A program made the translations under genes and the position numbers. DNA of 64,000 nt. It comes from Paraconiothyrium sp. Pb-2020. Its lineage: Eukaryota > Ascomycota > Dothideomycetes > Pleosporales > Didymosphaeriaceae. The stretch spans positions 2,356,001-2,420,000 of the forward strand of contig JAJUBI010000002.1 in NCBI GenBank assembly GCA_022419385.1, written 5' to 3'. This document shows positions 58,200 through 64,000 of the stretch, in pieces (within the stretch, counting starts at the first letter, position 1; every line of letters starts with the position of its first letter). The notes beneath the pieces are model-generated. The model was not told where the DNA came from. It saw nothing but the letters and a program-made list of their open reading frames with translations, and did no database searches.

Positions 58200-58750
58200 A
58201 CCTTAAGTAGAAATATATTAGATCTTTTTAGTCTTCTACTGCTTATAGAGTCACCTTTAGAGAAGAAGGACAACCTAGAACTATAGTTCTATATTAACTT
58301 TAGAAAAACAAATACTATTATAATTAAAGATAGGTACCTATTACCCTTAATCTTAGACTTATAAGACTAACTCTAAGACGCAAAAATCTTTACCCGCTTA
58401 GATATAAAAAACGTATACTACTAAATTAGAATAAAGAAAGGCAAGAAATAGAAGACTACCTTTAAATAAAGTTAGGGTATTTAAGTATAATATTATACCC
58501 TTTAGGCTTACTACACGCCCAGCTATCTTTTAGAGATAAATTAACACTGTACTCTAAGAATATATTAGTAAGTATACTATAGCATACCTAGATAATATCT
58601 TAATATACTTAAATAACAAACAAGACTACTAAAATATAGAAGAAGTACTAAACTATATAAGTAAAGCTAAGCTATATCTAAAGCTTAAGAAGTTAAATTC
58701 TATATTACCTAAACTATTTTTCTAGGGTTTATAGTAGAACCTAGAAAGCT
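58200..58750 (+). pseudogene. reverse transcriptase remnant of inner element
   Basis: Ignoring stops, one frame reads I-K-D-R-Y-P-L-P-L-I, then KIFTRLDIKNVYY (from 58382, first catalytic Asp retained), then the active-site box as Y-L-D-N at 58585-58596 where active enzymes have Y-L-D-D. The second Asp is changed to Asn by a G-to-A transition, in line with RIP. Confidence 0.8.
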
Positions 58751-59839
58751 TAAGATTAAGTAAACAAAGCTCTAGAGATTTTAGATTAGAGAAAACTAGA
58801 AAATATTAAGATATCTAATTCTTCTTAGAATTTTATAACTATTATAGAAAGTTTATTCTAGACTAGATAAAGATAACAGAGCCCCTTATAAGGCTAACAA
58901 AGAAAGAAGTACCCTTTAAGTAGATAGATAAATACTAATAAGTAATAGATTAACTTAAGAAAGAATTTACTAAGAACCTATCTTATAAATCTTTAATCCC
59001 CACTATCCTACTATACTAGAGATAATATATTAAATTTTGCTATAGGAGCATCTTACTCCAGCGAGATCTAGAAAGATAAAAAATACCTATATAGCTATTA
59101 CTTCTAAAAAATATAAAAAGCTAAACTTAACTATAATATCTATAATAAAGAAATGTAGCGATAGTTAAAGCGTTTAAGAATAGAGAACTTACCTCTAAGA
59201 AGTAAAATACTAAACACGGTCTTTTTAGACTATAAGAACTTAACAGGATTTATAATAAATAAGGCCCTTATACCCTAGTAAGTAAATAGGCACAGACCCT
59301 ATTAATATACAATTTTAAGATTATACACCTAAGGAACAGAAAACCTTTAGGCAGATACCTTAAGCAGAAGACCTAACTTATAAGAAAAGCTAAAGTATTA
59401 GGGGCCCTACTTTAATTTAATAAAGACAGTACTATTATCTACAATATACTAAAGCTGGCGGCAATAATAAAACCTAGACTAATACATAGCACAACTGATT
59501 AAAAAGGAAACAGTAATTAGTAATAAGAATATAAGCTACCTACCTATAGAAATAAAATATAAGAATAATATTATAAGGTCTTTAATAGAATCTTTGTTCC
59601 TGCCAAATTTAACATAAATTTATAAGACAATTCTATAAGGCACCGCACACAGCCACTAGAAATTAAATAAATAATAGAATAACTAATAAGGACTACTACT
59701 TCCCTTAAGCCTAATAGATAGTTATAGAAGTCTTACGCAACTGCGCTAACTACTACTAAAATAAACTAAATAGGTACGCGCTATATAGATAACTATAACC
59801 TATAGAAGTTTCTAATTAACTATAGGGTATAGTTACAAT

Positions 59840-60350
59840 AACTTTATTACAGGACTACTAAAATCCAAGGACCCAGACAATAAGGTAGAATATAATAGAA
59901 TTATAGTTATTATTAATAAAGCAACTAAGTACGCATACTTCTTACTATATAAAGAGGTTAGTAAAGAGTATATAGCTTTCTACTTTACTTCTATAGTAAT
60001 AGTATAATATAGAGCTCTAGACAAAATTATTACAGATAGAATATTTACTTTATATCTAAGTTTAGTAAACAGCATTTACCCTTATAGGTATTAAGTATAG
60101 CATATTAACAGCCTATTATCTATAAATAGATGGGCAGACGGAATAAATAAACTAGATAGTAGAATAGTTCCTTAGGTGTTACCTAAACTATTAATAGAAT
60201 AACTAGGTAGAGTTACTCCCTATAGCACAACTAGCCTATAACAGCTTATAATATAGCACTACTAGAGTTTTACTATTCTTTGTAAACTACAAATTTAACC
60301 CAGCAGCCTACTAAGTACTTAGAACTATAAGGTCTTAGAGCACAGATAGA
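59840..60350 (+). pseudogene. integrase core remnant of inner element
   Basis: Readable blocks are G-L-L-K-S-K-D-P-D-N-K-V-E-Y followed by I-V-I-I-N-K-A-T-K-Y-A-Y-F (59847-59940), then a D-K-I-I-T-D-R block near 60020 and a G-Q-T-E-like block near 60125-60140. These are the DDE-integrase landmarks of Ty3/gypsy elements. Confidence 0.75.
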
Positions 60351-60679
60351 GAACAATAGGCTAAGAAAATTATATAAATTTATAGCTAACTTAAGTAAAA
60401 CGCCATATTCCTATAAGAAAAAATAGAAAAATACTATAATCTTAAGCACAAGCCTACGCCTACGCTAGAGAAGAGAGAGAAAGTCTAGCTACTATAAAAA
60501 AATATTACTAGCAAATAACTATTAAACAAACTAGACTACCTAAAGATTAGACTATATAAGGTCCTAGAATAAATTACCCTAGTTTTATTTAAACTACAAC
60601 TCCCAAATAGCATAAAAATACACCCAGTATTCTACATAGCTCTCTTAGAAAAGGCACTACAGAATGCAGAACCTACAGT

Positions 60680-60872
60680 CTATAAAGTAGACATATATAG
60701 AGAATAGTAAGAAGAATAAGAAGTAGTAAGTATTAATAGATACTAACTAGTAAATAGTTAGAGTTACTATAAAGTTAAATGGCTAGGACGCAACAAGAAA
60801 GGGAACCTATAGAATAATACCTAGAAATTAGAAAGTAACCTTAACTGCCCTAAGAAGTTAGAGGAATTTTAG
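60680..60872 (+). pseudogene. chromodomain-like C-terminus of integrase
   Basis: The frame reads Y-Y-K-V-K-W-L-G-R, a short loop, N-N-T-W (the W codon itself mutated to a stop), K-L-E-S-N-L, then C-P-K-K-L-E-E-F. This parallels the Y-L-V-K-W-x-G ... N-T-W-E-P-x-x-N-L ... L-L-E-E-F pattern of chromodomains that steer chromovirus integration to heterochromatin. Confidence 0.75.
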
Positions 60873-61615
60873 TTAAACTAATCTCTTAAAGAAAGCCTAG
60901 AGACATTAAACTAAGAGCAGAACTGCCTTATAGTAAACTATAAAAATTACTACTATTAGAGAAGGTATAAGCGGCGTCTTAAAAGACTACTTCGCCCTTA
61001 TTAGAACTATTCTATAGACTAGTAGCCCTTAGTTCTACTTCTTTCTAATCTAGCTTAGCCTCTAGAAATGCTAACTAATAATCCTCCTGCCTATTAAGAA
61101 GCTCCTTCTATTTCTGTAACTGTAATATCTTTAAATAAGCATTAGCTAAACACTAGGCAGCAGTAGTAGTAGTATCTAAAGTATTCTTTTAGGCCTTCTT
61201 AGCCTTAATAAGTTTAGCTAGAATTTTAGCTTAGGAATAATTAGTATTATGCACTATAAATAGTTAATATAGATAGAACTATAGTAGTAGATAATATACT
61301 CTTAGCTACCGAAATGCCATTAATATTGTAAGAACCCTAAATATTTAAATAAATATAAGCTTTATAAGCAGAACACCTAGGTATATTCTATAGAGAAAGT
61401 TTGCAGTAAATCTTTAATTAATTATAGTAAGAATAAGGCATAGTAAGAAATCTATAATAACTAATTTTATTAGTAAGTGCAAGTCGTTTGTTGGTCTTAT
61501 AAGAAGGTATAAAGGGCGACAACAAACTATTATATAATAGGGCTCACCCCGCTAATATAGCACAACCCCTACAACAGATAAATCTTTAGGCCAAAGATAT
61601 AGAAGGGGGAGATAG

Positions 61616-62097
61616 TGTTACAGCTGCTATACTACAATAGAATTATAGGAACTAATATAATAACAGTAGCAACTAGTTAGATTATAAGAATAAGTATTAT
61701 AATTATAGGTTAAATGCTAAGCACAATATAGACACATAATTAAGGTTATATAATAGAATCTATAGATCTGTAAATGCTAAGGATATAGAGCCACAGAGCC
61801 AGAATCTATAGATCTATATAAATCTATAGATAGAGCCTATAGAGCCTAGGCTAGATAGCAGTATATAGAGATAACAGATTACTGCTAGTAATTTTTTATT
61901 ATTAATCTATAATATAGTTTACTACATCTAGTTTTCTTATAGAAGATTACCCTTAAGTCTTTAGCAACACATTCTTATTATAGTAATTAATTGACGTTTA
62001 TACATATGTAACTAATACAACCCTATACACTACTTATTTCTTAATAGAACCCTAACTAGGCCGCGGCTTACTATAGTGTTAAGAAGGCCCTATTACA
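61616..62097 (+). repeat. LTR C, 3' LTR of inner element
   Basis: 482 bp, TGTTACAGCTGCTATAC to CTATTACA; the terminal TG and CA are intact. It is preceded by the polypurine tract AGAAGGGGGAGATAG and pairs with LTR B by shared variants. Confidence 0.9.
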
Positions 62098-62681
62098 GTT
62101 CTACTTCTTTCTAATCTAGCTTAGCCTCTAGAAACGCTAACTAATAATCCTCCTGCCTATTAAGAAGTTCCTTCTATTTCCGTAACTATAATATCTTTAA
62201 ATAGGTATTAGCTAAATACTAGGTAGTAGTAGTAGTAGTATCTAGAGTATCTTTTTAGGCCTTCTTAGCCTTAATAAGTTTAGCTAGAATTTTAGCTTAG
62301 AAACAACTAGTGTTGCGCACTATAAATAGTTAATATAAATAAAACTATAGTAGTAGATAATATACTCTTAGCTACTAAGATACTATTAATATTACAAGAG
62401 CCTTAGATATTTAAATAAACATAAGCTTTGTAAGCAGAACGCCTAGGTATATTATATAAAGAAAGTTTGCAGTTAATCTATAATTAATTATAGTAAGAAT
62501 AAGGCATAGCAAGGAATCTGCAGTAGCTAATTTTATTAGTAAGTGTAAGTTGTTTGTTAGTTTTATAAAAAGGCATAAAGGGCAATAATAACCTAACTTA
62601 TAATAGGGACAGCCCTGCTAATATAGTATAACTCCTACAATAGATTAATCTTTAGGCTAAAGATATAGAAGGGGGAGATAG

Positions 62682-63162
62682 TGTTATAGCTGCTATACTA
62701 TAATAGAATTATAGAAACTAACGTAATAACAGCAGCAACTAGTTAAATTATATAGACAAATATTATAATTATAGGTTAGATGCTAAGTACAATATAGACA
62801 TATAATTAGGGTTATATAATTAGATCTATAGATCTATAAGTGCTAAGAATATAGAGCTATAGAGCTAGAATCTATAGATCTATATAAATCTGCAGACAGA
62901 GCCTATAGAGCCTAGGTTAGATAGTAGTATATAGAATAACGGGTTACTACTAGTAATCCCTTATTATTAATTTATAATATAGTTTACTGTATCTAGTTTT
63001 TTTATAGAAGATTACCTTTAAGTCTTTAGCAATATATTTTTATTATAGTAATTAATTAACGCTTACCTATATGTAATTTATATAAACCTGCACGCTACTC
63101 ATCTCTTACCAGAACCCTAACTGGGCCGCGGCTTACTACAGTGTTAAGAAGGCCCCGTTACA
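62682..63162 (+). repeat. LTR D, 3' LTR of outer element
   Basis: 481 bp, TGTTATAGCTGCTATAC to CCGTTACA, preceded by its own polypurine tract and followed by the target-site copy GTCTT. It pairs with LTR A by shared variants. Confidence 0.9.
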
Positions 63163-63167
63163 GTCTT

Positions 63168-64000
63168 CTTATATAATTATTACCTTACCTTTAAAAGTAA
63201 GGTTAGAATATTCTTATACCTCTTATTATCTATTTACTCTTAGTTACTAAATACCTGTAAGGCTGTTCTAGGTTAGGTATATAGAACCCCCCTTATAATA
63301 CTTTAACTACTAAATATTTAAAATATTATAGTAACACTCTTAAGCTTAACTAGGTTAAGGGCCCTAATAGAAAGTATAGCTTCTAGGCTAGTAACTAATT
63401 TAGTAGTACTACTACTTAAGTAGCAGAAATATAGAAACTTTAGAATATAGTAGAGGCATTAACTATACCTTCTACTCTAATAGTTATACTAGCTAAAATA
63501 TAGTTTAAAGTACTAGAGCTGTATAATAGAAAAAAGGTAGACTTTAAAACCTTTTTTACTAATATAGACTTATACTACTAATACAATTCTAATATATTTA
63601 GTAATAACTATACTAAGATACTACTACTATTATATATAAAAGTAAAGCTACTTAATAGATAAGATCCTTAATAGATAACTTTCTAGTATATAAGACTAGA
63701 CCTAATAAATAGAAAAAAGAAACTACTAAGGTTTTTAGGTTCTAAAAAGAATTTAAGAAATAAATTAAAGTTATATTTAGTAATATAGATAAGGAATAAT
63801 AAGTAGAAAGATTAATTTAGTACCTTAAATAGAAAAGCTTAGCTAGTAAATATATAACTAAATTTTATAAGTTATAAGCTTAAATTATATAGGATAATAC
63901 TCTACTATAAGTAGCCTTCTATAATAGACTAAAGAAAACTGTAAAGAATAAGTTAGTATACTATAGAAAGGCTAAAAGTTTTAAAGACTTAATTAAGCTA
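63168..64000 (+). mobile_element. host retroelement interrupted by the nest, gag-like remnant, runs off the edge
   Basis: AT-rich. From about 63520 a plus-strand frame broken only by RIP-type stops reads D-F-K-T-F-F-T-N-I-D-L-Y-Y. It then gives V-I-F-S-N-I-D-K-E, K-S-L-A-S-K-Y-I-T-K-F-Y-K-L and V-A-F-Y-N-R-L-K-K-T-V. This resembles the capsid region of Ty3/gypsy Gag (L-x-F-x-x-N-I-D and S-x-x-Y-x-x-x-F-x-x-L). It would be a third retroelement in which the outer element inserted. Pol, if present, lies beyond the window. Confidence 0.6.

Larger units (their letters stand above)
55056..62097 (+). mobile_element. inner Ty3/gypsy chromovirus, full length (LTR B ... LTR C), RIP-dead
   Basis: 7.04 kb with 481/482-bp LTRs and a 3' polypurine tract directly before LTR C. 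Despite stops everywhere, the pol order can be read along the plus strand: a zinc knuckle remnant near 56479-56527, reverse transcriptase at about 58200-58750, integrase at about 59840-60350, and a chromodomain-like tail at about 60680-60872. This order (RT before IN, with a chromodomain at the integrase end) defines chromoviruses such as MAGGY or Tf1 relatives. No intact frame remains, so the copy is non-autonomous. Confidence 0.88.
52718..63162 (+). mobile_element. outer Ty3/gypsy element (LTR A ... LTR D), internally deleted, RIP-mutated
   Basis: LTR A 52718-53198, internal part 53199-55055, then the inserted inner element 55056-62097, then internal part 62098-62681 and LTR D 62682-63162. 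The left internal part matches the inner element's first 1.8 kb and the right part matches its last 0.6 kb. About 3.7 kb of the outer element (corresponding to about 57362-61031 of the inner one) is missing. LTR D is preceded by the polypurine tract AGAAGGGGGAGATAG. A mutated CCHC zinc knuckle of Gag is readable at 54158-54210. No intact frame survives. Confidence 0.88.
52713..63167 (+). repeat. 5-bp target-site duplication GTCTT of the outer element
   Basis: GTCTT at 52713-52717 sits directly before LTR A, and GTCTT at 63163-63167 directly after LTR D. Ty3/gypsy integrases make 5-bp duplications, so this fixes the outer element's ends at 52718 and 63162. The span given covers both copies. 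Confidence 0.85.

Noticed and set aside
61042..62681. Possible tandem CRISPR-like or satellite array from repeated 0.5-kb blocks
   Set aside because: The blocks are LTRs and 3' internal segments of two nested retroelements, not an array.

Overview
The window looks like nuclear DNA of a filamentous ascomycete, most likely a Dothideomycete of the order Pleosporales (inference). The reasons are intron-bearing genes with short GT-AG introns of 44-159 bp (mostly 44-70), a GH7 cellulase carrying a fungal CBM1, Zn2Cys6 and Dal5-type transporter families, a small-protein family I associate with Pleosporales, and a two-speed layout. About 43 kb of ordinary gene-rich DNA is followed by AT-rich, TpA-rich DNA full of dead retroelements, the signature of repeat-induced point mutation (RIP). 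No tRNA, rRNA or CRISPR array was recognised.

Layout. 1-12.7 kb: a truncated O-methyltransferase, a coiled-coil protein, a membrane protein, a GH7 cellulase whose CBM1 sits on two tiny 3' exons, a SnoaL-like protein, two members of a small unknown family (one made of five short exons) and a 135-aa unknown. 12.7-22 kb: a 3-hydroxyisobutyrate-dehydrogenase-like gene divergent from mitochondrial N-acetylglutamate synthase, a 63-aa unknown, a secreted Cys-rich protein, an SDR and an amino-acid permease. 22-34.6 kb: a cytochrome P450 divergent from a monocarboxylate-type MFS transporter, a Dal5-type MFS transporter, mitochondrial SCOT, and a Zn2Cys6 regulator. 34.6-38.8 kb is gene-poor and holds one small secreted protein with a beta/gamma-crystallin-like motif. 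38.8-43.4 kb: a HERP/Usa1-like ERAD protein divergent from phosphatidylserine decarboxylase.

43.7-64 kb is AT-rich and RIP-degraded, except for a GC-normal islet at about 45.1-46.9 kb holding one unknown gene whose 3' end appears to be acquiring stops. From 52.7 to 63.2 kb a Ty3/gypsy chromovirus is nested inside an older, internally deleted relative. There are four LTRs of about 481 bp. Shared variants pair the outer LTRs together and the inner LTRs together, and the outer element keeps a perfect 5-bp target-site duplication. Part of a third retroelement runs off the right edge.

Functional links: SCOT, NAGS, the HIBADH-like enzyme and PSD point to mitochondrial metabolism. The P450, the two MFS carriers and the nearby regulator might form a small catabolic or detoxification group, but no polyketide or peptide synthase core is present. 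Most multi-exon models below were rebuilt by hand from splice signals and reading-frame continuity; every model I list closes in frame unless stated.
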